Assembly: GCA_027485165.1 (NCBI GenBank)
Contig: JAIXRN010000043.1
Coordinates: 1-64,000 of the forward strand
Reading direction: 5' to 3'
Source: Rubrivivax sp.
Lineage (GTDB): Bacteria; Pseudomonadota; Gammaproteobacteria; Burkholderiales; Burkholderiaceae_C
DNA: 64,000 nucleotides
The notes beneath the pieces were generated by a model. That model was not told where the DNA came from. It saw only the letters and a program-made list of their open reading frames with translations, and ran no database searches. The translations under genes were made by a program, and so were the position numbers. Shown piece after piece: positions 11,074 through 20,499 of this stretch. Numbering within the stretch: the first letter of the stretch is position 1; every line of letters begins with the position of its first letter.

Positions 11074-11295
11074 ATGAAAGTGATGCTCGATTGCAAGGAA
11101 GTCTCGCGGCTGATCAGCGACGGCCAGGATCAGGACCTGCCGCCAGCCGAACGCGCGCGCATGCGGCTGCACTTCGTGATGTGCCAGACCTGCCGTGATG
11201 TCAACGAGCAAATGGGCTTCCTGCGACGGGCCATGCGTCAGATGGGCCGAGAAGAAGTCGACGACCGACCGGAGCCGGGCAAGCCCAAGGCCTGA
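11074..11295 (+). CDS. Small zinc-finger (zf-HC2-like) soluble anti-sigma factor
   Basis: MLDCKEVSRLISDGQDQDLPPAERARMRLHFVMCQTCRDVNEQM: C...HxxxCxxC; lies directly after the sigma gene; no TM segment. Confidence 0.82.
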   Translation: MKVMLDCKEVSRLISDGQDQDLPPAERARMRLHFVMCQTCRDVNEQMGFLRRAMRQMGREEVDDRPEPGKPKA

Positions 11296-11574
11296 AGCCA
11301 GGGCTGCCCTTCGGCGCCAGCCCCAGCAGGCTCAGACTCGGCGGCCGGCTTCGTATGCGGCAAGTGCACCCACCAAGGCCGCATGCGCAGATGTCGACAC
11401 CCGCAGCTGCTGTCCTCTTGCCAGCAGGTCGCCGCTGAGCCACGGTCATTCCACGCAGAGCAGCTGTCGATCCACTCATTCTTCCGGCGACCGACATGGG
11501 TGTCATGCGCAGAGGTTGCGACGATCCGGTAAAGCTTGCTGGATAAAACAGCTTGCAGGTGTGACAGGGGCAGC

Positions 11575-12174
11575 ATGAGAGCACTCGCTAAATTCCCGTT
11601 TGTCAGTAGCCTGCTTGTGCTGATGCCCATCCTCGCGTGGTTGGTTGCAGCCCATTCATTGAACCTCAGCATGTTCCAGTCGCAAAAATCATCACTGCTT
11701 CTGCAGGTGGGAGCGGCAAACGGGATAGCACTTGAACGGGGTGAGATGTGGCGGATCATCACATCACAATTTCTCCACGTTCATTTCCTTCACATGCTTG
11801 GCAATGTGCTCGGCATTTACGTGATTGCCTCGACCATTGAAAAGACGCTCGGGCACGCTCCCGTGGCAGTTGTCTTTCTGGTTGGCGGGTCTGTCGGTCA
11901 GTATTTCAGCGTTCTGATGCGACCAGAGCTTGTCACTTCAGGTGCCTCGCAAGCGCTGATGGCTATCTGTGGCTTCACCTTGATGGCTTACAGACAATTC
12001 AGTGTGTATCGGCATTCAGTTCTCGTCAGTGCAGTCATCGTCGTACTTCAAATCGCCCTCGATGTCTATGTCAGCGGATCGCTCAAGCCTGGGCATGGTT
12101 TCGGTCTGATCGCAGGCATTGCTATGGCCGTCATTTTCAACGGCACCCGGTCACGCAAGCGCAGTGACGTCTAA
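11575..12174 (+). CDS. Rhomboid-family intramembrane protease-like membrane protein
   Basis: ERGEMWRIITSQFLHVHFLHMLGNVLGIYVIASTIEKTLGH...VTSGASQALMAICGF...GHGFGLIAGIAMA: candidate Ser (GxS) and TM His in rhomboid-like order. Confidence 0.75.
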   Translation: MRALAKFPFVSSLLVLMPILAWLVAAHSLNLSMFQSQKSSLLLQVGAANGIALERGEMWRIITSQFLHVHFLHMLGNVLGIYVIASTIEKTLGHAPVAVVFLVGGSVGQYFSVLMRPELVTSGASQALMAICGFTLMAYRQFSVYRHSVLVSAVIVVLQIALDVYVSGSLKPGHGFGLIAGIAMAVIFNGTRSRKRSDV

Positions 12175-12211
12175 CAAAAGACGGCAACAAAAGACGGCAA
12201 CAAAAGACGGC
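12173..12211 (+). repeat. Perfect 13-bp tandem repeat x3 (AACAAAAGACGGC)
   Basis: Read directly: aacaaaagacggc three times, starting within the stop codon of the rhomboid-like ORF. Confidence 0.95.
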
Positions 12212-12323
12212 ACAGGCAGCCTTGGTTATGCTCACCCATGCCTACCGCGCGCGCCCACCGCAACCGGTCTTCGTCGTCCAGCAGTGGCCAGCCCGCGGTA
12301 GGTGAATCCAAAGAGGGAACATC

Positions 12324-12665
12324 ATGGCCAGACCCAACTTCATCGAGCTGCCCGCCCGTGACCTCGCGGCGAGCAAGACCTTCTTCGAGGCAGTGTTCGG
12401 CATGGCCATGACTGCTTTCGGACCAACTTATGCCTGCACCGTCACGGGGGACGTGGACATCGGCCTTCAGGCGGACCAGGACGAAGCGACCAAGGCCCCG
12501 CTGCCGGTGATTGACGTGGCCGACCTGGACGCCACACTCGCAGCGGCGACGGCGGCCGGCGCAACCGTCACCAAGCCGATCTTCGGCTTTCCCGGTGGTC
12601 GGCGGTTCCACTTCCTTGACCCGGCCGGAAACGAGTTGGCAGCGATGCAGGCTGACCCGCAGTAA
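12324..12665 (+). CDS. VOC (glyoxalase/bleomycin resistance) family protein
   Basis: MARPNFIELPARDLAASKTFFEAVFGMAMTAFG...FGFPGGRRFHFLDPAGNELAAM. Confidence 0.88.
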   Translation: MARPNFIELPARDLAASKTFFEAVFGMAMTAFGPTYACTVTGDVDIGLQADQDEATKAPLPVIDVADLDATLAAATAAGATVTKPIFGFPGGRRFHFLDPAGNELAAMQADPQ

Positions 12666-13026
12666 CTGCGCCGACCGTAAGGTCAGAGGGTCGACAATGC
12701 GCCCAAGCACACGTAACTGGCACGACCGTAGTCCTTGACGTGCGGGTTCAGCACCCCCGCCTTTGTTGATCTGAATCGTTGGGCATCAGCTTTACCGCGA
12801 TCCGCTCGCGCATTTCCAGCTTCCTGCTTCGGGTCGCCTTGCGCCAGTCAGGCGCGTCATCACGACCGCGGCAAGCGCACCCCAGAAATGAGATACCGAA
12901 TTGCCGAGGCCCTGGGTCGGCTGGACCGCCGGCCTGTTCGCGGGCTCCTGCGTGTCTGACGGCGGCGTCTTGTGCCGCGCGATGTTCTGGAACGAAACGC
13001 AGTACGCCTGCCGCAGACCCCTGGGC

Positions 13027-13698
13027 TTAGCGTGCGCGACCTTGCTTTGCCGCGCGAGCAGCAGCTACAGCAACCAGCCCAGCCAGCCACATGGCCACCA
13101 CCGGGGCCTCGGGTACGGCGGTCACCGAGAAGTTGTCGACGATGAAGGTGTTGTCGTTGTAGCCTGATGGCGGCATTTCCTGCAGCTGCAGGCGCAACGG
13201 GTTGCCCGTGCCCGCGAAGGATGCGACGACGCTTTGAACGGCGCTGGTGCTCAAGGCCGAAAAAGTGGCCGTGTACAGCACGGATGCAGAAACTGTGTCG
13301 ATCACGGAGACGTTGAGCTTGGGCGTCGTGTCGAAGGTCCAGGTCTGCCAGTCGTACCGCAGCGTGTAGACGTTGCCGATGGCGCTGGCGAAGTCCTGGT
13401 ACAGGCTGGCATTGCGGCCGCCAAAACCTTCGCCGTCCATGTTGACGCTGTAGCCACCGGCAATCGTCGGGTACAGGACGGTGTTGTGCACGGTGGCTGC
13501 GTGGCCGGTCGCGATGGTCCAGCCGGGAATCTGAGAACCGGTGAGAGCGGAGAAGCCGGCATCCCCGCCGACACCAGCGCCAAAATTGGGTTGGCTCTCG
13601 AAGCCGCCGTTGACAAGCACTTCGGCACTTGTAGACAGGGACAGAACGCAGCCCAGTACGACTGCAGAGAGACCAAAGCAAGCACGTGATGCAGACAC
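13027..13698 (-). CDS. Secreted protein with a PEP-CTERM-like sorting tail
   Basis: N-terminal signal peptide (ACFGLSAVVLGCVLSLSTSAEV), NGGFESQPNFG...VDNFSVTAVPEAPVVAMWLAGLVAVAAARAAKQGRAR: VPE motif, hydrophobic stretch, basic tail. Confidence 0.8.
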   Translation of the reverse strand: MSASRACFGLSAVVLGCVLSLSTSAEVLVNGGFESQPNFGAGVGGDAGFSALTGSQIPGWTIATGHAATVHNTVLYPTIAGGYSVNMDGEGFGGRNASLYQDFASAIGNVYTLRYDWQTWTFDTTPKLNVSVIDTVSASVLYTATFSALSTSAVQSVVASFAGTGNPLRLQLQEMPPSGYNDNTFIVDNFSVTAVPEAPVVAMWLAGLVAVAAARAAKQGRAR

Positions 13699-14153
13699 TG
13701 GATGTCCTTGGGTGAGATGTCAGGTGTACCGTGAAGATAGCAGGCCTGATCAAGCAGCGTCATCCCGTAGCCTGGGGACTCACGGTCGGCTAACCGGCCG
13801 ACCTTCTCTGCCGAAAGCGGATGCTTCGGCAGCATCTTCGGCTGACAACATCGGCGCGAAGCCGCTCGCCGCGAACGGCCCTTGATGGCCGAGAACGGCA
13901 GTCCGCGGTCCCACCCATTTGCCGACCGTCGATATTGCAGGCTACGAGCAGTCGGAGCCGCTAGCACCCGACAGCTGCCGCCCGCCGATCCCCGGCAATT
14001 CTCAGTTTGCGCCGCGCACATGGCACTTGGACGCCGCCGCAGGTTTCTCCCCTGCGTGCGCGTTTTCTGTCGGCGGGCAGATCTGGACGATCGACGACTG
14101 CATGGCCCGCAATCGCACAGCAGGGCTGCTGTTGCTGAAGGACGTCGAGAGGT

Positions 14154-16403
14154 TCAGCGCCCCGTCTCGATGAAGGCCAGCGCGCGCTCCAACACCTCGT
14201 CGCGCCCAGCGCGCAAGCCAGACAGCGTGGGCGCAACGCCGATGTGGGGCCGGAGGCCCACCCGCTGTAGCTGCCGGCCATCGGCGTGACGGACGCCCTG
14301 GCCGGTGAATGACAAGTCCAGGCCTCCCGGGATGACCAAGCGCGTGACATCGCCATTGGAGCCCGCGCTCGGGCTGCCAACGAAGACGACGTCGCAGGCG
14401 GCCTCGAAGAACAGGCCCGTGTGCTCGGCCTGGCTCTGTGTGCGGGCGTCGATCAACATCAGCACGCGCCCACGGTAGAGCGGCTTGCCCTCGCGTGGCG
14501 GCAAATGCTGGGCCCATTGGCCGCGGCCGGGTTCCTCCCAACCACCACCGCCGAACAGTTGGGGCGGCTCGAAGACGGCCGCTTCCTTGGCGCCCTTGAC
14601 ATTCAGCCGCGGCGCGATGGACCAGGCCGTGCCGTTGGGATAGCCGCGCATGTCGAACACGATCGCGCGCGTGTGCTTGATCTGCTCGAACATTGCGTCG
14701 ACTTCAGGCACGGTCAATCGGTCAAGGTCGACGTAGCCGATGTTGCCTGGCAATAGCTTCACGACTTCGCCACCGCGGCGTTCCCGTGGCGGTTGAAGAT
14801 GTAACTTCGAGCGCAGCAGCGTCACTTCACGCAGCCGTCCGTCGGCGCCACGAAGTTGCAGGCGCGCGGAACTGCCCTCGGCACCCCGCCCCAGCGCACT
14901 GCGCGTGAGGTTGCGGTCGCGTGTGTCCGGGGTGGCCGAGGGGACAAAGCGCTCCAGCCGCGCCATGGCGGCGGCTACGGGCTCGGCGTCGATGGTCAAG
15001 ACCTCGTCCCAGCGATCGACGTCGGCGGCTGCCGCGCTGTCGAGCTTTTCATTCACGACGACCCGGTCTTCTACTACCGCAAGCCTCAGCGGCAGCGCCG
15101 CCTCGCCCATTGCCCTGTCGATCGAGGCACCGCGCAGCCGCACGTGGTTGTCGTGCAGGCGAGCGGCCATCTCGGCAATGACCAGCGCGTATTCGCGCTC
15201 GCTGCCGACGGTATCCATGCGGGCCAGGAACTCGGGCAGGGCTTCGGCCCAGGGGCGCTCAAGCAGGGCCTTGTAGGGGAAGAAGTTGTCGATCACCGAC
15301 CAGAACCGGATGACCGCCAGCCGCCGAAGACCGAGATTCGGCAACGAAGCCTCCCCGTAAAGCCTGTCGGGTTGCCATCGCGCCAGAGGTGCCAGCGGCC
15401 GGCGGGCCACATCCTGGCCGGGCCGCGACTGCGGCTGGCGCGCGAGCAAGGCCACAGCACCCTGGACTGCGGCACTGCCGGGACCGGCTTGCGCTGAAGG
15501 CTTCAGTTCCAGATCCACCCCAAAACCGGTCTGGCCGTCTTCGAACACCAGCTCGCCACTGGCAAAGCGCACCGGCAAGCCCCCCACGTCCAGTTCCTGC
15601 GTGGGCACGAACCAGGCCGCGCTGGGCGTGCCCTCGGCCACGATGTAGCCCAGCCCGGATTTCTGCATGGCCAGAGCGGCTGGCGGAATGACCGTGGCCT
15701 CGTTCACGATGAACACCACCGGCCTTGCTCGTGCCGCACCGGACGGCACGAGCATGGCGCTGGCTTGCGTGAGCCATGCGCTGAAGTAGCCACCGGAAGT
15801 TCCGCCGGCCTGGGGTATGTAGCCTTGGTGCATGCGGGCGCGGGTGGCGGGCAAGACCAGTGGCTGCGCAAGGAAATCGGTCAGCAACCGATTGACCAGG
15901 TCGGCGGGTTCGACCCAGCTGGGCTCGGCCGGCCGCAGGTCGAAGATCAACGCGCTGGCGGGGGCGAGGGCGCGCTGCAGGTCGGCCACCCGTTGCAGGA
16001 AGTCGGCCTGCCAGGCGGCCACTGGGCGGTGCAGGGACACCAGCATCACCCCGCCGGGCAGCGCTTCCACACTCGGCGGCCCGGCGGTCGCCTGCACGTA
16101 GGTCGGCGCCGGTGCGGGCCCGACGCGCACGGCGGAATCCTTCAGCGGTTCCAGCAGCTGCCGCAGGGCTGCAGCCCGCGATGCATCGTTGCCGGCCTCA
16201 GCAATGGCAGGCATCGCATCGAGCAAGGCACGGTCCCAGTCGATACGGCCGTCTGCCAGCCCTGGGTGCACCCACTGCACGCGTGACCACAGGCGAGCCG
16301 CATCGGCGATGCGCTGCACATGGGGTGGCACAGGCACGGCTTCGGGCGCAGGGGCTGCAGCGACAAGCGCTGGCCAAAGCAGGGCGAGCAAATGCAGGCG
16401 CAT
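14154..16403 (-). CDS. S41-family (tail-specific/CtpA-like) peptidase
   Basis: Signal peptide MRLHLLALLWPALVAAA; AEMAARLHDNHVRLRG; TRAIVFDMRGYPNGTAW; DARTQSQAEHTGLFFEA...VGSPSAGSNGDVTRLVIPGG. Confidence 0.82.
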   Translation of the reverse strand: MRLHLLALLWPALVAAAPAPEAVPVPPHVQRIADAARLWSRVQWVHPGLADGRIDWDRALLDAMPAIAEAGNDASRAAALRQLLEPLKDSAVRVGPAPAPTYVQATAGPPSVEALPGGVMLVSLHRPVAAWQADFLQRVADLQRALAPASALIFDLRPAEPSWVEPADLVNRLLTDFLAQPLVLPATRARMHQGYIPQAGGTSGGYFSAWLTQASAMLVPSGAARARPVVFIVNEATVIPPAALAMQKSGLGYIVAEGTPSAAWFVPTQELDVGGLPVRFASGELVFEDGQTGFGVDLELKPSAQAGPGSAAVQGAVALLARQPQSRPGQDVARRPLAPLARWQPDRLYGEASLPNLGLRRLAVIRFWSVIDNFFPYKALLERPWAEALPEFLARMDTVGSEREYALVIAEMAARLHDNHVRLRGASIDRAMGEAALPLRLAVVEDRVVVNEKLDSAAAADVDRWDEVLTIDAEPVAAAMARLERFVPSATPDTRDRNLTRSALGRGAEGSSARLQLRGADGRLREVTLLRSKLHLQPPRERRGGEVVKLLPGNIGYVDLDRLTVPEVDAMFEQIKHTRAIVFDMRGYPNGTAWSIAPRLNVKGAKEAAVFEPPQLFGGGGWEEPGRGQWAQHLPPREGKPLYRGRVLMLIDARTQSQAEHTGLFFEAACDVVFVGSPSAGSNGDVTRLVIPGGLDLSFTGQGVRHADGRQLQRVGLRPHIGVAPTLSGLRAGRDEVLERALAFIETGR

Positions 16404-16904
16404 GGCGCTGTCCCATCTGAACGATCGGCCGCATTGTGCGGACCCGCCACGGGGCTGCCAAGCAAGACCGCTCGACCCACAGACCCGACCAAGGCCAGTT
16501 TGGAGCACGCAAGTCGGGTGCGCCACCAAGCTACCCCTTGTGAAGGTCAGCTGTTGGCCGAAGGTTGCCGGTCAGCCCGGCGCGACGTGGGCGGTCGTCC
16601 CGATTGATGATGCTTTGCCGAGCGACCGGTTTCGGACGCGGCGGCCAGCGGCGGCCATCGAAGCACACCAGACAGCTGTTCGTGAGGTCAGGCAAGGTCA
16701 GGTATCAGCGTCCGCCGACATTCACCGGCCCAACGCGAACGGCTGCAGTCAGGTACCGCGCGCTTCAGACTCCGCTGCAGCAGATCCGTGGCGCATGCAG
16801 TTCGCTCAGCCTGGCTGGCGATTCATCGCAAGTACCTCGTGCGCAAGCCGCTGGATGCCGACACTGCATCCATCGACACACCCACTGCCACTCCGGAGCC
16901 CAGC

Positions 16905-17063
16905 ATGAACGCCACCCCCTTTCGCACCGCCCCCCGCTTCGCCGCCGTCGCCTTCGCGGCTTTCATGACCGTCGCCACGCTCTTGGGCGTGGGGGGTCTG
17001 GCCGATCACAACAGCACCCAGGTGCAGCTGGCCCATACCGCGGTGGCTCAACAAGGGGCCTGA
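16905..17063 (+). CDS. Small hypothetical single-TM protein
   Basis: MNATPFRTAPRFAAVAFAAFMTVATLLGVGGLADHNSTQVQLAHTAVAQQGA (52 aa); weak support beyond the ORF. Confidence 0.4.
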   Translation: MNATPFRTAPRFAAVAFAAFMTVATLLGVGGLADHNSTQVQLAHTAVAQQGA

Positions 17064-17189
17064 GCGCTCTGAAGGCCGGCTCACTGAGATCGGACTTGAA
17101 GCAATCCCTGGGTTGACACCGCCAGCGCGTGTTAATGGGTCGGGGCTTTCTTCTTGCGGTTGTCAACCCATGATGCGATGGCCGCGACC

Positions 17190-18143
17190 CTAATGGCGCG
17201 TGCGGCGGGTGATGGAGCCGATGAGCACGCCGGCCAGTACCAGGGCCAGCGCCGCCAACTGCGACGCCGTCACGTCTTCGCCCAGCACGACTGCGGCACC
17301 GACGACGCCCACCAGCGGCAGCCAGGCGGTGGACGCCGCAGCCTGCGTGGCCGTCGCGCGGCGCGCACCGGCGTACCAGAGCCAGAAGCCCAGGACAGTG
17401 GGCACCCACGCGTACCAGGCGATGGCGGCAAGCGCGGCAGCCCATTCAGGCCCATGGGCGCTGGCTCGAGGCCCATTCATGGCCCAGACCACGCCAGCCG
17501 CTGGCAGCGACAGCAGCAAGCCGCCTGCAGACATCAGCGTCGCCATGGCCAGGGGTTCAATGGGTGCGCGCAGCCGCCGCTGTCCCAGAATGAAGATGAC
17601 CTCGCAAGCCACCGCAGCGGCCACCAGCGCAATGCCGAAGGTGCGATGAGGCATAGGCACGCCTGGTTCAGAGCCCAGGCCCACTGACAGCAGCAGCACC
17701 CCCGCGGTCGCCAAGGCAATGCCCATCAGGGCGAGCAGGCCGGGCCGTTCGCCCAGGATCAGGATCGCGAACAGTGCTGCCATGGCGGGCAGCGTGCCGG
17801 CCACCACGCCTGCGTCGGCCGCGCTGGTCATCGACGTGCCGGCGATCAACAGCACGGTGTAACCCACGCTGCCGCTTGCAGCCTGCAGCAGCAAGATCGA
17901 CGCATCCCGGCGACTGGGTCGGGGCCAGGCGGGTCGAAACAGCCAACACAGCAGTGCGAGCACCGGCAGCGCCAGCAGGTGTCGCAGGGCCGTGGCGGCA
18001 AAGGGCTCGACCTGCATGCCGATCAGCTTGCTGGCCACGACCGAAGTGCCCACCGTGGCCATGGCGGCCCCACACAGCACCGGACCCCAAAGGTGCCGCC
18101 GGTCTTCAGTGCCGGAAGTGGTCGGGGGTGTGGATGGCGACAT
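17190..18143 (-). CDS. EamA/DMT-superfamily transporter
   Basis: About 10 hydrophobic segments, duplicated EamA arrangement: ...TSMTSAADAGVVAGTLPAMAALFAILILGERPG...VLGEDVTASQLAALALVLAGVLIG. Confidence 0.88.
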   Translation of the reverse strand: MSPSTPPTTSGTEDRRHLWGPVLCGAAMATVGTSVVASKLIGMQVEPFAATALRHLLALPVLALLCWLFRPAWPRPSRRDASILLLQAASGSVGYTVLLIAGTSMTSAADAGVVAGTLPAMAALFAILILGERPGLLALMGIALATAGVLLLSVGLGSEPGVPMPHRTFGIALVAAAVACEVIFILGQRRLRAPIEPLAMATLMSAGGLLLSLPAAGVVWAMNGPRASAHGPEWAAALAAIAWYAWVPTVLGFWLWYAGARRATATQAAASTAWLPLVGVVGAAVVLGEDVTASQLAALALVLAGVLIGSITRRTRH

Positions 18144-18175
18144 GCCCGCAGGATGTCGTTTTCGCCGGCACCGAT

Positions 18176-19084
18176 CTAGAACGTTATTGCGCGCCCGTGG
18201 GCCTGGGTTGCTGTCGCTTTGCGCCAGGCCCCGGGTGTGTGCCCGTACTGGCGTGTGAACAGGCGCGTGAGGTGGCTCTGGTCGCTGAAGCCGCAGAACA
18301 GGGCGGTATCGGCCAGGCTGCAGCCCGCTGCGATCCTGTCCCGCGCGCGCTGCAGTCGCAACTGCAGTAGCCAGGCCATGGGCGGCAAGCCATGGCGGCG
18401 GCCGAACTGGCGCACCAGCGTGTACCGGCTGGTGCCTGCAAGTGATGCGAGTTCGTCCAGCGTCGGAGCGTGTTCGAAGTCGTCGGCAAGGCGTTCGATC
18501 ACGAGCGAGAGATTCGGTTCGTCGGGCCGGCCCGGTCGCGGTGCTCGGGCCAGTTCGGCTGCTTTTCCAATGGCCAGCAGCAGTGCCTCTTCCAGCATGG
18601 CCTGGGGCGCCGTGTCCACGCGATCGATTGCTGACCCTGCGGCCTGCGCGGCCTGCGCGGCATCGGAGGCTGCGAACGCACGACCAAGCCCGGTGCGCAG
18701 CGTCGCGTCGTCCATGACCGGCGCATGCCACTCCAGGGGCGACCGTCGGGCGTCGCCGAAAAGGCAGGCCATGGCGGCAGGCTCAATGTGAAACATGCGC
18801 CAGCGCCGCGCGGTGCCGCCGATCGGTGCGCCGTCGTGCACCTCGCCCGGGTTGTGGGTCATGCATTGCCCGGCAAAAGCCTCGACCGCGCCGCGGCCAC
18901 TGGCAGACCGTTGCGCGCCGCGGTCGACCAAACCCAGGCCGTAGGTGCCGTGCCAATGGCGAGGGAAACTGCGGGCGCTATCCGTCAGCGTGACAAACAC
19001 GCCCGCCAAAGAAGTGGCAGCGACATCACTGCGGTGAGACAACCGATTCTCCTGATAACGCAACCATGATCGGGACTGTGCCAT
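18176..19084 (-). CDS. AraC-family transcriptional regulator (probably paired with the adjacent EamA gene)
   Basis: C-terminal HTH: PTLDELASLAGTSRYTLVRQFGRRHGLPPMAWLLQLRLQRARDRIAAGCSLADTALFCGFSDQSHLTRLFTRQYGHTPGAWRK. Confidence 0.93.
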   Translation of the reverse strand: MAQSRSWLRYQENRLSHRSDVAATSLAGVFVTLTDSARSFPRHWHGTYGLGLVDRGAQRSASGRGAVEAFAGQCMTHNPGEVHDGAPIGGTARRWRMFHIEPAAMACLFGDARRSPLEWHAPVMDDATLRTGLGRAFAASDAAQAAQAAGSAIDRVDTAPQAMLEEALLLAIGKAAELARAPRPGRPDEPNLSLVIERLADDFEHAPTLDELASLAGTSRYTLVRQFGRRHGLPPMAWLLQLRLQRARDRIAAGCSLADTALFCGFSDQSHLTRLFTRQYGHTPGAWRKATATQAHGRAITF

Positions 19085-19218
19085 GGTGACCTGGCGCTGG
19101 GCGCAGATCCACCAGTGCGGTTCATGCGCCGCGGGCTACGATGGGCCAACATCCTTTTCGCAATGCTGCCCGCAATGCTGACTGCAACGCCGACCCAGGC
19201 GGTGCCCACGACGACGCC

Positions 19219-20451
19219 ATGAAGACTCTGACGGAACGCGCCTGGACCCGTGGCATCGCCATGCTGCTTCTGGGCGCCGCCTTGCTGGGCTGTTCCCACG
19301 CGCCATCGACCGTGCCCCAGCTCGGGGTCAACACGCGCTTCATCGACGAAACAGTGCGGCTCGCCATGGCCGCTACCGGTGCCAGGGGTTTGGCGGTGTC
19401 CGTGGTTGACAACGGTCAGGTGGTATTCACCCAGGCCTATGGCGTTCGCAACGCCAGCGGCGAACCGCTGCTGAAGGACACCGTGATGTACGGAGCCTCG
19501 CTGACCAAGGCAGCGTTCGGCTACCTGGTCATGCAGCTGGTCGAGGAAGGCAAGCTCGGCCTGGATGTGCCGATTGCGAGCTACCTGCCGCAGCCGCTGC
19601 CCAGCTACACATCGCCGGACATCGTGCGGCGGTATTCGGCATTTGCGGGTTTGGCCAGCGACGAGCGCTGGCGCCGGCTCACCGCCCGGATCCTGCTCAC
19701 CCACAGCGGTGGCTTCGCGAACTTCTACTTCCTGGAGCCTGACCGGCAGTTACGCATCCACTTCGAACCGGGTAGCCGCTATTCGTATTCAGGTGATGGC
19801 TTGATCCTGCTGCAGTTCGTTCTGGAGCAAGGCCTGGGGCTGGATGTCGGTGCGGAGATGAATCGGCGGCTGTTTGCGCCGAATGGCATGGTTCGTACCA
19901 GCCTGATCTGGCGGCCCGACTTTCGGCCCAACCTGGCCGATGGTTTCACGCGCGATGGGCAACTGGAGCCTCACGATGAACGCAGCCGGGTGCGCGCATC
20001 GGGCTCGATGGACACCACGATTGCCGACATGGGCCGGCTGGCCGCCAGCTATGTGCGCGGCGATGGATTGAGCGCTGCAGGTCGGGCGGAGTTGATCAGG
20101 CCTCAGTTCATGATTGCTACACGCAGCCAGTTCCCCACCTTCCAGCCATCGCTCGCTTCGCCCCCCTTTCCAGCGCTGGGCGCTGCCTTGGGCGTCATCG
20201 CCTTCCAGGGTCCGCAAGGCGTCGGCTTCTTCAAGGGTGGACACAACGATTCCACGGCGAATATGTGGGTCTGTCTCGAGACCACCCAGCGTTGCGTGGT
20301 GATCCTGTCGAACGACGTTCGCGCTGAGCCGGCGTTTCCGGCGCTGGTGCGGTCCATCCTCGGCGAAACCGGGCTGCCCTGGGCCTGGGAGTACGGCGCC
20401 ATGAAGTTCTGGTCTGCACCGCCAGATTTCACCGGTTCGAAGCCGAATTGA
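19219..20451 (+). CDS. Beta-lactamase-family serine hydrolase (lipoprotein-like N-terminus)
   Basis: LLGAALLGCSHA lipobox-like; YGASLTKAAFGYLVMQLVEEGKLGLD (SxxK); LLTHSGG. Confidence 0.88.
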   Translation: MKTLTERAWTRGIAMLLLGAALLGCSHAPSTVPQLGVNTRFIDETVRLAMAATGARGLAVSVVDNGQVVFTQAYGVRNASGEPLLKDTVMYGASLTKAAFGYLVMQLVEEGKLGLDVPIASYLPQPLPSYTSPDIVRRYSAFAGLASDERWRRLTARILLTHSGGFANFYFLEPDRQLRIHFEPGSRYSYSGDGLILLQFVLEQGLGLDVGAEMNRRLFAPNGMVRTSLIWRPDFRPNLADGFTRDGQLEPHDERSRVRASGSMDTTIADMGRLAASYVRGDGLSAAGRAELIRPQFMIATRSQFPTFQPSLASPPFPALGAALGVIAFQGPQGVGFFKGGHNDSTANMWVCLETTQRCVVILSNDVRAEPAFPALVRSILGETGLPWAWEYGAMKFWSAPPDFTGSKPN

Positions 20452-20499
20452 GCGTCGCTGTGCCACCATCGGCCCCGAGCCAACGTAAAAGGCATCAAG

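Noticed and set aside
16404-16904. Small ORFs upstream of the S41 peptidase
   Set aside because: Compositionally biased overlapping frames, no recognisable domain or signal.
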